Assembly (NCBI GenBank): GCA_944739405.2
Contig: OX123182.2
Location: forward strand, 22,145,326 to 22,209,325
DNA from: Euclidia mi
Taxonomy: Eukaryota; Arthropoda; Insecta; Lepidoptera; Erebidae
DNA: 64,000 bases
Direction: 5' to 3'
The notes under the pieces are model-generated. The model searched no databases, was not told the DNA's origin, and saw nothing but the letters and a program-made list of their open reading frames with translations. Within the stretch, counting starts at the first letter, position 1; each line of letters opens with the position of its first letter. Positions 53,561 to 64,000 of this stretch are shown piece after piece. The position numbers and the translations under genes were made by a program.

Positions 53561-55909
53561 CCGTAGTCTAGTTTGTTTCACACCAGACTTATATATAATG
53601 TTCTCAAATGAATTGCGTGTATCCCCCACCCACAGCCTGACAAGACCTTAAATATGTTTACATAAGACGCGGTTTTACTCTTAATCTCGTTAATATGTTT
53701 GCTCCATCTAAGACCGCGGTCGAGCCACAATCCTAGATACTTAATATTGTCAACAACTTCTAAGGAACAATTATTAATTTTAAGTCTTGGCGACTGCCTA
53801 TAAAAACTTGATTGGAAAACACAAACTTTACTTTTAGTAGCTGAAATTTCAAGACCTATATCAAGGAGCAAATAAAACATTTTGTCTAGTGCTAATTGTA
53901 GAATACAAGAAATATCCCTAATTTCGTTACCCAAACAATATACAACGAAGTCATCTGCAAATTGCGAAATAAATATGCTATCTGAACCAATTGAAGCGCT
54001 TATGTGCATAGTGGAAATGTTGAATAGTAAAGGAGATAGAGGATCCCCCTGAGCTAATCCCAGACTAGTATTTCGGCATAATAAAGTATCATCTATGTTT
54101 ATTCGCAGATTACGATTAATAAGAAAGTTCCATAAATAATTACAAAGCTTTGATCCAACCCCAATACTATCCATGATTTGAATCAAACTAGTTACGTCTA
54201 CATTATTGTATGCATTGTTGACGTCGAGGAAGCACCCGACTATACTTAGTTTTTTTGTAAAACCTAACTGAATTCTCGTTGCTAAGGTTGTGAGGTTATC
54301 CATAGTAGAACGACACTTACGAAAACCTGTGGTATTATTGGATAACAACCTATTTTTTTCTATGTACCATTCTAATCGGTTGAGTAGAATGCCATGAAAT
54401 ACTTTGCACAAACAAGAGATCATTGATATAGGTCGTAACGTCGATACATTATTAGGATCTCTGCCAGGTTTAGGTATCGGTACAATCGTTATATCTCTCC
54501 ATTGTCTAGGGACAAATCCGTTAGAAAAAAAACTGTTGTACAAATCTGTTAGTATTTGTTTACCAATTACCGGAAGATACTTTATCATCGAATAAGATAT
54601 ATTATCGCATCCAGGTGATGTATTTTTGGCCGGTATACATTTATTAAGTTCGTGTAATGCTATTGGCGATTCTAGAGTGTGGTTAAAAGAACGTAAATAC
54701 GGCTTGTTTGGGCATACAAAATCGGGTGCTAGGGTGTTCAAAAGATCGGTCGCTCTCTTAATGTCCACATGTTGCCTATAGGATCTGTTGCCCTTGAACC
54801 ATTTCATCCTATTCCACATCACTGTAGATGAAGTTGTTTGGTCAATAGACGTACAAAACTGCTGCCAACTTTTTGTTTTTGCGTTGCGTATTAGTCTCTG
54901 AGCAACGCGAATTTTATTTTGTAGAATCTCTAAGTTTTGTGAAATAGGATTACGTCTAAAATTTTTTAAAGCCAAACGACGTTCAGCTACAGCTTTGGAA
55001 AGCTCAGGCGACCAGTATGGTTTAGGTGTAATAATATTACTAGGGCCATTACTAATTTTAATTAATGGTATATATAACTCTGCTGCCAAATACATGTAAT
55101 CCACAAATACGTTATAAGCTTTTTGTAAGTCACTTGGAAGGATTATGTTTGAATACATTTTGTTAAGTAAATCGGTGTAGGATTGCCAATAAGCATATTT
55201 ATAATTTCTTCTTCCATAAGGCTTACTTGAAGATGGAATGTTAGTGGAGATTTTAATCATTTGGTGGTCGCTACCCAAACACTCACCCCGAACTACCCAA
55301 TTTAAGAGCAAACTAATGTCAGAAGAGGCTAAGGATATATCTGGCGAGGATTGCTGTAACACACCATTAACTAATTTTGTGCGTGTGCTCTGACCGTTAT
55401 TTAATGAAACTAGTGAACTATCCAATAAGGCATCAAAAATGTGAGTCCCTTTCTGATCTGTCTTTGTAGACCAATTAGTGTGATGACCGTTAAAGTCCCC
55501 AAGTAATAATGATTTTTCTTTTAAACTAGAAAATAAACAGTCCCAATCATTACTGGTGGTGCTTACAGAGGGCGGGCAGTACAAACAGTAAATGTTTTGT
55601 ATATACTCACAGTTATGAACTTTAAGGCCAATAATCTCAATTCCTGTATTACTGTTACTAACCGGCATTTCTTGTGCTGTTATGGAATTATGAATCACGA
55701 AGGCAACCCCCCCATAGCCATCGCTTCTGTCCCTTCTAAACACCCTATAACCACTTACTTTTATATTGTCCGTAGGTGCGAGCCATGTTTCACATAGGGC
55801 GGCAATGTGAATTTTCTCCTGCGATAGCAAACTTTCAAATGACGTTAACTTAGGTTATATGCTTTGCGAATTCCATTGTATAATATTAAGTCGCATTGTT
55901 GAACGGGTC

Positions 55910-56290
55910 TTAGCCATTCAAGTAATCTAAAATCATTTTCAACCCAGGCCAATCGGATATGTTTTCTACAGCAACTAGAATCAACCATTCTATACAGTGT
56001 TTTATAATTAATTTCACCTTCACAAAAAATGATCCACTTTGAAAGAAAATAACATTAACCAATTTTGTTATTAATTCTTCAAATTTTACTTCTTTCTCAG
56101 TCTTTACCGGTGTCGCGAGAGATTCCATTGGTTTGGGGCTACAGTTAGATTCCAACTCGTCGGATTCACATACGAAAGGGGTCGATGGACGAAGCGATTG
56201 AGTTTTTTGCACTGTTGTTTTCTTTTTATTGTTTTTTTGTTTGGCTATTTTAGCATATGTCTGTTTTTCTTGGGGTTCTTCTTGGGTGTT
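55910..56290 (-). pseudogene. I-group LINE ORF1, C-terminal part
   Basis: About 127 residues ending at TAA 55910-55912, 13 bp before the ORF2 ATG. Contains KQTYAKIAKQKNNKKK (a basic segment common near the middle of LINE ORF1 proteins) and an acidic to hydrophobic C-terminus. No zinc knuckles are seen. The 5' part is missing, either by truncation or because the junction with the mariner remnant lies here. Confidence 0.5.
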
Positions 56291-56665
56291 GTGCACTTGG
56301 AATTCTTGCTGGAAGGTCGAACGGTAAATAAGGAATATTATTTGTGCGTTATGCGGTGTTTAAGAGAATGCGACGAAAAGGGCAGATTTGTGGAAAGATA
56401 TACCACGATAATGTGCCTTCGCACCAGGCCATCATTCTGAACGAAATTTTGACCAAACACTCAACAAATACCATCGAGCCACCACCACATTCACCAGATA
56501 TGGCTCCAGCTGACTTCTTTCTTTTTCTTAAACTCAAATTACTACTTCGTGGCACCCGTGTTCAATCGGTAGAAGACATAAAAGAGAATTCGCTGCGAGA
56601 ACTGAACTCAATTCCGGAAACAGCGATTAATATATTTTTATATTCCCGACCAGTATTTGCGTAGT
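56291..56665 (+). pseudogene. Mariner transposase, C-terminal fragment (copy 1)
   Basis: Begins VHLEFLLEGRTVNKEYYL at about 56293 and, after a frameshift near 56350, continues with YHDNVPSHQAI (second catalytic aspartate) and PPHSPDMAPADFFLF (third, D34D spacing) to about 56640. The 5' half and terminal repeats are absent. It starts where the LINE ends. Confidence 0.75.
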
Positions 56666-57310
56666 GTAGGCAGAAGAGACAGCATAAACTCGTTCGCTAT
56701 CCACCTATGTGGCGCTCTGCACAAGCTGAAAACAGTCCCACGGAAAGAGCGATTAAGCTTATAAATGACCTTCTTAAATATAGTCCAGATGCAGACATAT
56801 TTTTAAACGCACAGAGTGTATTATTGAAACATATTTATAAGTACCTAAATTTAAGAAATAAATTATAGTTCCTACCTCTAGTTTAGTTTATTGTTGTATT
56901 TGTTTACAAATTTTTATAAATTTATATTGTTATTTTTAGTTTTAGTAATTTTGTAGAACTTAGTATTTAATTTACAGTACACTTAGTATAGATATAAGTG
57001 AGTTGGTGTACTATATGCTGTAAACTTATATCTTAAAAATAAATTAATATGAATATGAAGTGATTCCCATTGTACTTGTACTTTTTTAGTTTGAAATAAA
57101 AAATATTTAATATTATATATATATATTTTAATAGAATTATAACCAATTTCACATTATTTTGAAAAACACATCTGAACGCAGAAAACAGTTTCATACTAAA
57201 TCGGTGAGAGGAAAAATAATGTTGTGCAAACTTCTGTTTATTCATAGGTATTTGACATAATAATGTAACATCTCCGTTTTTCTTATAGTAACAAGTTAAT
57301 AATTTGGCGT
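56666..57310. other. Non-coding stretch, nothing recognised
   Basis: A+T-rich with (TA)n at 57113-57125. May include mariner 3' flank. Confidence 0.3.
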
Positions 57311-57477
57311 TTTACTAATGAAAACCGCAATAAATAAGAAACTTAATGCACATTTGGTTAGGAAGCAGTTAAAAACAAAAATGAATTGCTATTCAAAAAT
57401 GCATCATCTTGGTTTCCTAACCATTAGTGTAATAAATAGGTTACTTATTGCGGTTATGACTAGTAAACATTCTTTCT
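57311..57477. mobile_element. Foldback/MITE-like element with long inverted repeats
   Basis: About 167 bp. The left end 'tttactaatgaaaaccgcaa' and the reverse complement of the right end 'tttactagtcataaccgcaa' pair, and pairing continues with 'ggttaggaa' near the centre. Nearly the whole unit can fold on itself. Confidence 0.65.
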
Positions 57478-58715
57478 ACATAGTAATAATACTAAACATT
57501 ATTTTATTTATTGGTTTTTATATCGGGATTATATGTGGGAACAAACATTAAATATCACATAATATTCTCTACATTTTTATACATCATGTAGTAAAAGTTT
57601 CAATCCGATACCTTGTATAGTGATAGAGATACAAACAAAACAAAAATAAAATCTTTACCCGCGTTTTTCTCGAAATCAGGTTTGACCTAGTTATTGCACT
57701 TTTCGTAAGGACGGCAGCTATGGTCATAGCACGAGTCCACTGTCACAGAGTTCAAGTTATATTTTACTAACTGTATTATAGTTTTCGCGCGAAATTTCCT
57801 GTGTAGAAAATTGAATACCTACTATGATAGCATACCTAGCTAGGTGGTAGACAGATGTAAGACAAGTTAAAAACAGTTACCCTATCTCCTTCGAGTTTCG
57901 AGCTTAAAAATACGTACCAGGTATTTCCAAGAAAATAACAACTAAAAAATCTATACTACACATTCTACGAAACAGACAATTTTCAACGGGTGCACTGGAG
58001 TTTGCACGAAGCGTTATTACCTACTCCAACCTTCCCATAGTAAACAGCACCAGGAATTCGTTAACAAACTACACCAATTAATATTCACTCGGTATTTGAT
58101 ACTACGCATCCAGTTTGCATCTCTAGAGTATGAATAAATTCATTCAGCATCCTACAACGGCGCCTGCATCCGAGAGTTTTTAATTAATCTGTCAATCTTC
58201 ATATTTGGTTGATGGTTGCTTGTCAGGCTCGATGGTTTCAAATATTCATTCCAGCCACAATTTATTGTATAGTTTAATTTATATACGTGTATTTCTGGTA
58301 TATTATGTCATAAAAATAATAGCTATAATTATAAAAATGCAGATTATACCGTGCGTTTCCGTGCACTTGAGCTTGAGCTAAAATAATTATTAACATCGTT
58401 TCAGAGAATATAATTATTATCAATGAATAAAATTGCGCTGATATTCTTTTATATTTGACATATTATACATACATAATCTTTATCGAAAGCTAGTACCTAC
58501 TTTCAGCCCCTGTTTAAAAGTGTGAATGGGCTTAAACCTGACACCTGCTTGTACATTTTTATGACCTTGTTTCAACAGATGATAGAGATTTCAGAGTTAT
58601 AATTATGAGCTCTGCTGCTTTGGTACTAAAATAGCAGAATATACTGAGACTAGTCAATGCCATAGAATATCACTAATAAATACTAGAATAAAGCGACCTA
58701 GAACCGGGGGTAAGA
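57478..58715. other. Non-coding stretch, nothing recognised
   Basis: A+T-rich; no supported feature. Confidence 0.35.
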
Positions 58716-59270
58716 TTTTGATCGCGAGCTTTTTCTATTTGACTGGCTACTTGGTGTTAATTCCTTTACGCAACCAAAGAAGCATTAACACCGAATGGTA
58801 TATCTACTACCAAATGCTTGGCAGAAGTTTTCTCTGTTGTGAGCAACAAGCGTTGGTCGCTTGTTTGGGCACACAGGGCTCCGCGGGCTACTGCTCCAGC
58901 ACGATAATGCGCCCGCCCACACCGCAATCAAAACGAGGGACTTCCTAGACAGCACACCGGTCAAATTCCTGGGTCACCCTCCTTACAGCCCTGACCTAGC
59001 ACCGTGTGACTTCTTCTTATTCCCAAAAATAAAAAATCAGCTCAAAGGGATACAATTTTCGTCACCGGATGATGCGCTTTCAGCGTTCGAGCAAGCTGTA
59101 AACGAGGTTTCTGCGGCGGATTGGAAAAAGTGTTTCGAGAACTGGTTCAGACGCATGAAACTTTGTATAGAGGCTGGTGGAGAGCACTTTGAAAAGATCT
59201 AATAAAAATATATCTACTTATAGAACATTTTCTTTTAGTGTCGCAAAACTTTCTGAGTGTCCCTACCATG
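58716..59270 (+). pseudogene. Mariner transposase, C-terminal half (copy 2)
   Basis: Reads INTEWYIYYQ at about 58785, then in another frame LLLQHDNAPAHTAIKTRDFL and PPYSPDLAPCDFFLFPKIKNQL, both catalytic aspartates of the D34D type, to a stop at 59200. About 110 residues are open (58861-59202); the upstream part is frameshifted. 'ttagtgtcgcaaaacttt' at 59235 may be part of the right terminal repeat. It belongs to a different mariner subfamily from the copy at 56291. Confidence 0.75.
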
Positions 59271-59599
59271 ATTGCTGAAACAGCCAAAACACTTCGCGAC
59301 ACTGATTAGAAATAAATGAATGTGAAAAAAATGTGAATAATACAACAACAAAACACTATAGCGACAGTAGTACAGATGTATCAGCAACCAATAGGTTAAA
59401 GAATTTTGTAAAGGTGACAAGTGAACAATGATTTGACCATGGATAAATACTGATATACTAGGTTCAAAAAATCATAAAAAATATACAAACCCTGCAAACA
59501 TCATGAGTGTTCACGAGGCATCTCCACTTAACATGTCACTAATTAAGAAGAGCGTTTAATAAATATTTTACACAGTCATAAAAAGAGCAATAATAGTGA

Positions 59600-60600
59600 A
59601 TTTAAAAAAGCAACTAGCCCTATGATGTCTTATCATCTAGAAAATCTTTAATTGTGTAATAACCCCTTTTTAAAAGAAAATTCCTAATAGTGGTATTAAA
59701 TTTGTGCAGAGGTGAATTTATTATTTCAAAAGGCAATTTGCAGAAGAATTGTATACCGATTAATACAAATGAGTTATGAACTTTATGTAGACGGTAGTTA
59801 GTGCCCACTAGTTTATGTTTATTCCTTGTGTTCACTTTGTGCAAGTCACTATTTTTACGAAAAAACTTAACTCGTTAGTTAAGTTTTTCTTAACGTACAT
59901 TAAGTTAGCAAATATATTCTGCGATGCAACTGTCATCATTTCTACTTCTAAGAATTTATTTCGTAAAGAATCTCTAGCACCTAACTTATATATTGCGCCT
60001 TTGGCTCTCTTTTGAATAACAAAAATTGTCTGAATATCGGCCGCCGTACCCCATAACAGTATCCCGTAAGACATTACACTGGTGAAAATAACTAAAGTAA
60101 ACTAGTCTAGCAGTATCTACGTCTATGAATTGTCGAACTTTCCTAGCTGCAAATGCTTCAGAACTCAATTTGACTGCCAGACAGGATATTTGGGTGCCCC
60201 ACTGGAGCTTACAATCTAATTACCTAAGTTAAACCTAAAAATAGAGTTACTCAACTAGGTTAATTGTTTAATTATTTAAAGTTATATTAGTAAGAAAATT
60301 AATGACATTCGACAAAGTGAATTTCACACATTTTGTTTTGCCAGAGTTGAGTAGCAAATTATTTGTCGTGAACCAATGTAGTACTTGCGCAAGACAATTA
60401 TTTACGCTGTCAATGTTACTTGTATTACGATCAACTTTAAAAATAAGTGAAGCACGGTCAGCAAAAAGAACAATATCACATAGAATGGCAAATCATTAAT
60501 TTATATTATAAAAAGAAACGGACCAAGAATATAGCCCTGTGGATCGCCCATAGCCACTGGCAAACCTTGAGACCTACTCCCACTAACTATGTAATATAGT
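59600..60600 (-). pseudogene. CR1/Jockey-like LINE, decayed RT and C-terminus
   Basis: Minus-strand pieces: an RT block ('QGYILGP'-like) near 60520-60550, a thumb segment SYGILLWGTAADIQTIFVIQKRAKGAIYKLG at 59960-60070, and a C-terminal piece PFEIINSPLHKF ... LLKRGYYTIKDFLDDKT at 59620-59740. The last resembles the end of the intact CR1-group ORF2 (LKKAYYTVTEYLNDKT). Multiple frameshifts. Confidence 0.65.
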
Positions 60601-61235
60601 TAATTAAACTAAACAAAATGTCTACTTAAGTAAGTTATAAGTAGGTATTTATAATAATTTACCCACCAACCCAATTTATTTCGGTGTTATTATAAAGACG
60701 TTTCACGCCAGAAAACAATTACGCAAGACGTAAAAAAGGGCTTTCACAAGCAGCCCATGGATCCCCACACTCATCCACAGTGCAGCCAAGTATGAACATT
60801 ACAGAGACAATAGAATCACGTCAAGTGCAGAGGCGCGGAACTTCCCTGTTACTGTATACAGCGGTGACACAGACAATACTTCCATTATTCTATTTAATTA
60901 TTGAGCTTACTGCTGTTATAAATCGCTGGATAATCTGTATTAAAATTGTTTTCAGTTTAAACTTTACAGCATATTTAAATTGATACAAAAGTCCTCGTGG
61001 CTAGTTACAATTTGAATTACTGTGTTTCATTAATAAAATGAAACAATCCCAAGTGCGGATAGCATAACTATGGATGAATTGAGTGACTGAGTATAATATA
61101 CATTATATTAAATATACTGTATTGTAGTTACAGACTTGTTCTGTTGGTATTCTCAGGGTAAATATACAACAAACAACTTACAAACTTAGGTAGGTACGAA
61201 CAAAGTTGTGGAATTCGTTATGCCTGTACTTATCT
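60601..61235. other. Non-coding stretch, nothing recognised
   Basis: No supported feature. Confidence 0.35.
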
Positions 61236-61239
61236 GGAT

Positions 61240-61425
61240 GTGATACACGCACCGGACGTCGTAAAAGAGGTAGAGCTCTCGCAATGTGGACCGACGATCT
61301 TGTTGGGATCGCGGGCAGCGGATGGATGCAGGTGGCTCAAGTTCAGTCCACGTGGAGAGCTTTGATTGGCCTATGTCCAGCAGTGGACGTCTTTCGGCTG
61401 ATATGATGATGATGATGAATTATAT
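61240..61425 (+). mobile_element. RTE-like LINE, 3' end with (ATG)n tail
   Basis: Reads RTGRRKRGRALAMWTDDLVG ... GSGWMQVAQ then WRALIGL, the C-terminal motif of a common lepidopteran RTE-like ORF (GRP..RWTDDL, W..A), and ends in 'gatatgatgatgatgatg'. This is a different family from the (CATA)n RTE. Confidence 0.65.
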
Positions 61426-61464
61426 GCTTTGGTTATATTTTTATGCAGGTAATATAGGTACTAT

Positions 61465-61711
61465 TGCCTCCGTCCGGTCCAGTGGATAGCTTAAGTATGC
61501 GTCTGCTGATCGGGGGGACCCTGGTTCGATTTCCGGCTCAGGCAAAAGTGTAATAGTGTTTTTTCTGAATTCTCAGTAGCAGCACAGAGTCCGACAATGA
61601 GCCCAGTAACGACAATAGGCTCGCCCTCTATTACGTGGGACTTAAAATTCATAAGGCAAAATGTAGGTGTAATATTACACCTTTGCCTAAACCATCGAAG
61701 CTACAGTCGTG
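61465..61711 (+). repeat. tRNA-Arg-like SINE (family A variant), diverged
   Basis: Head 'ggtccagtggatagctt', then GGTTCGATTTCC, body 'ctcagtagcagcacagagtc' and a decayed tail. Confidence 0.7.
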
Positions 61712-61719
61712 ACAATATT

Positions 61720-61995
61720 GAAAAAAATAATATTATACCTATTGGTAGAAGTGCGGTAAAAGTATATATTTATCAATTATCTGGTTGCCATAGTAGGAAC
61801 AAGCTTTGCTAAGATTCGGACACAGATTAAGTAGATAGTCTGTAGTTTGGGAATAGACAGAAGAGTAAGAGTCAGTCCGTTCCCTTAAATATTTATCTTG
61901 ACTCTGGTCATAGCCACAGTCTTGACTAATAGGTTACCTTTTACTAGCCATTGAGGCTGCCAGCAGCCTAGATCCAGACAACAGTCGTTTTGTAT
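61720..61995. other. Short non-coding stretch
   Basis: Nothing recognised. Confidence 0.3.
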
Positions 61996-61996
61996 G

Positions 61997-62110
61997 TCTA
62001 TACAAATATTATAAGGCTGAAGAGTGTATTTGTTTGGTTGAACGCGCTAATCTCCGGATCTACTATGCCGATTTGAATTTTAATTTTTGTGTAGGAATGT
62101 CCTTATCGAG
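61997..62110 (+). mobile_element. Helitron-like 5' end, family D, truncated
   Basis: 'TCTATACAAATATTATAAGG' then 'gctgaagagtgtatttgttt' match the start of 32915-33154. The 3' end is lost. Confidence 0.45.
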
Positions 62111-62124
62111 GAAGGCTACAGTGC

Positions 62125-62245
62125 AATAGCACTGGCGTAACCGCTGATTGGTTAGACCGAAAAGCAAACTCCGAGCCCCAGGACGAAAGTCTTCGATATG
62201 GTGGTGAAACGATAGGATAGAGATAATTATTTGTCATCATCATCG
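62125..62245 (+). repeat. SINE family B fragment
   Basis: 'ttggttagaccgaaaagc' and 'ccccaggacgaaagtctt' match the last third of SINE B, followed by a 'catcatcatcg' run. Confidence 0.4.
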
Positions 62246-62261
62246 TCATAGAGTTCCCAGT

Positions 62262-62486
62262 GGTGCATAGGGTTCCCACCAAGAATTTAGGGTCCCAAGC
62301 AAACCTCACCTGCAAGTGGTGCACCTGCCGATCAACGGACGAGTCTCTGGCAAACAAAATATCTCGATAAACGGCAATAGGCTAGCCACCAATTACGTGG
62401 GATCAAAACACTGGCGAAAAGTGGGCGTTTTATATGCCTCTGCTTACCCCTTCGGGGAAACAGGCGTGAGTCTATGTATGTATGTC
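62262..62486 (+). repeat. SINE with alternative 5' head and RTE-like tail
   Basis: Same head as 28811-29040 ('agggttcccaccaagaa'), SINE A-like body and a tail 'tgcttaccccttcggggaaa' to 'gcgtgagtctatgtatgtat'. Confidence 0.72.
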
Positions 62487-64000
62487 ATCGTCATCACCAT
62501 ATTAGCCCTTTATGTAAATTGTCCCGCTGCTGTGTGTGGGCCTCTTTTCACTAAGGAGAAGGTGTCTTTCTAGATCATTATTGCCTGGCTCTGTGTAGCG
62601 GTTTCAGATCTGATGGTCTTCTTTCACCTTTAGAGGTACAAATGTCTCGTTTCGAGTACAAATATTACTTATGTAGTATAAACCCGCTGTCTTGACGCTC
62701 ACTTTATATTTGAGGGCTAGAGCCCCCATCTCTTACTCTTCCTGTAACGCTAACATTAAAAGTTTAACTGCATAGCAAATCGCCATTGAAAGGGCTCAGG
62801 AATAATAATACTGCGATACAAAAAATAAGTTTAAATCTAAAACCCGACTACGTAAAAAAGAGGTCTAAAAATAACGAAACAAGAAAATAACTCATTCAGA
62901 TATTGTCAGATATAAATCCAGAAAAGTATATATGTACAGAAATGCTCAAGCTAGAGCCGTGTGAAAAATATTTGCCGTAACTTCCAGACCTTTAATACGT
63001 ATTCGTCAAAGATAGAAAAGGAAATTTAATAACGAATAAATAACGAATTACAATGTTAAAGCATTCAGTAAGTCATACACTGAGTCAAACTTATTTAATT
63101 GTCTTTTTCAACTATCTGTCCCCTTCTTTTCCTCTACAGTGCATAGCCGTTTTCACTTTAATTTATTGCTCTCTTACAGATTTTTTTCCTAATTAGTCAT
63201 TAATTGCCCAAGTGTTTCCTAGTAAACAATAGATCGTAACGAAAACTGCCCGAAGGCCATTATCGCCGTGCAAATAGCTGTTCTTGTTAAGTACCATTAG
63301 CTCCTGAACATTTTTTATGTTGTCACTAGAGAAACTGGAAACCACCAGTGTACAAAGTGTTTGTGATAATATAATGAAGAATAACTAGTTAGGGAATGTT
63401 GCGATATGTCGGCTTTAGTAGGAGTTATGTTGAACTGTTATGGGAGAGATTTCTTTTTTATTATGTTTTGGTAAACATGCATAGGGTTGTCTAACGATGA
63501 GCACTTGTAATATAATGAGTATTAGTTCCTGCTTTTTTGACTTCTTACTAGAGGTGTGCTTATCGAAACGGCTTAGTGAGTTTTAAAATTGAGCTATAGG
63601 TATATATTAAGGACTACTACTAAAAAAAATACGTGTATATAATTTTAAGTGATAAAAATACTTTAATGTTATTTTAAGTAATAATTCCATGTGGAAAGTG
63701 AAGTATATACCCATAAACCTGACCAATAGTTGTTGGTGTATCTATAAATAAAAAGGACTACTGACAAAATCTCGCTAGAAAATTTGTGGCGGACTATCTG
63801 TCAAAGTAACGGATAACGGAGACGAGATTTAAAATCATCTGGAAACCCGGGGAGTATTGTTTTCATTATTCTTTACATAATCCTGTACTGTTTTATTGTT
63901 TAAACTACTACGAAAATACACTATACATCACATAAACACTGCTCATTATTATACGTCAATTACAATACACAGCGGCACCGTTTGTCTCCTTTTGCTTGAC
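62487..64000. other. Non-coding stretch to the window end
   Basis: A+T-rich; no gene, RNA gene or repeat family supported. Confidence 0.35.

Larger units (their letters stand above)
52960..55896 (-). pseudogene. I-group LINE ORF2, endonuclease and RT
   Basis: A single frame from ATG 55896 to about 52960, broken by TAA at 55857-55855 and TGA at 53580-53578. Endonuclease: the glutamate in ALCETWL, LLGDFNGHHTNW, and SDH in LGSDHQMIK. RT: TLRPISMISCLCK, GCFLDVNNAYNNVD, LAQGDPLSPLLFN, the catalytic ISQFADDFVVY, and IKYLGLWLD. After the TGA the same frame continues through the thumb (YGSHLYSA, KLDVLQNQYLRLI), so the stop is a point change rather than a domain end. The thumb segment coincides with two DNA palindromes (53470-53560). 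Confidence 0.8.
52079..56290 (-). mobile_element. I-group LINE, long copy with poly(A) tail
   Basis: Minus strand: part of ORF1 (from about 56290), ORF2 (55896 to about 52173) and a poly(A) tail seen as a T-run at 52079-52088. Domain order endonuclease, RT, RNase H places it in the I group (I, Nimb, Vingi or similar). ORF2 has in-frame stops at 55855, 53578 and about 52533 and one frameshift near 52960-53010. At its 5' end it abuts a mariner remnant. Confidence 0.78.

Noticed and set aside
53461..53578. Palindromes as a MITE inserted between two LINE ORFs
   Set aside because: The reading frame runs through both palindromes without interruption, so they are part of the LINE rather than an insertion.

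Overview
The window reads as nuclear DNA of a moth or butterfly (Lepidoptera). It is A+T-rich and holds one spliced host gene among a dense, layered set of transposable elements. The dispersed repeats are of types I know from lepidopteran genomes: an RTE LINE with a (CATA)n tail, tRNA-derived SINEs with the same tail, small Helitrons ending in CTAG, and mariner remnants. The species cannot be named from the sequence.

The host gene is a cytochrome P450 of the CYP3 clan on the + strand, 30509 to 49659. I rebuilt ten exons by splice-site and phase matching; they sum to 1530 nt, a 509-residue protein plus stop. It has an N-terminal membrane anchor, a proline-rich hinge, the C-helix WxxxR, an I-helix AGYDTT, a K-helix EVLR, a PERF motif and the heme-cysteine loop. 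Only the exon 8 donor is non-canonical. Its introns hold SINEs, LINE pieces, Helitrons and a decayed YqaJ-type nuclease gene. Two copies of an 11-bp motif containing a Maf half-site lie exactly 60 bp apart upstream of the start codon.

Left of the gene (1 to 30 kb): an RTE LINE fragment (1.1-2.1 kb), a SINE (2.2-2.6 kb), a 5'-truncated R1/I-group LINE with RNase H (4.6-7.25 kb), a short tandem array (7.7-8.0 kb), a DDE transposase fragment (13.8 kb), a nearly complete CR1-group LINE with an intact SGNH-like ORF1 and an intact EN-RT ORF2 (14.4-18.8 kb), and a full Ty3/Gypsy LTR retrotransposon (21.4-26.7 kb) whose LTRs differ at only five sites but whose gag-pol is broken.

Right of the gene (49.7 to 64 kb): more SINEs, an I-group LINE (52.1-56.3 kb, three nonsense codons and a frameshift) carrying two perfect tandem palindromes inside its RT frame, two mariner transposase remnants (56.3 and 58.8 kb), a foldback element (57.3 kb), a decayed CR1/Jockey-like LINE (59.6-60.6 kb), an RTE tail (61.2 kb) and two more SINEs. 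The last 1.5 kb shows nothing recognisable. No rRNA, functional tRNA or CRISPR feature was seen, and I found no convincing undescribed multi-gene system; the strongest novelties are structural.
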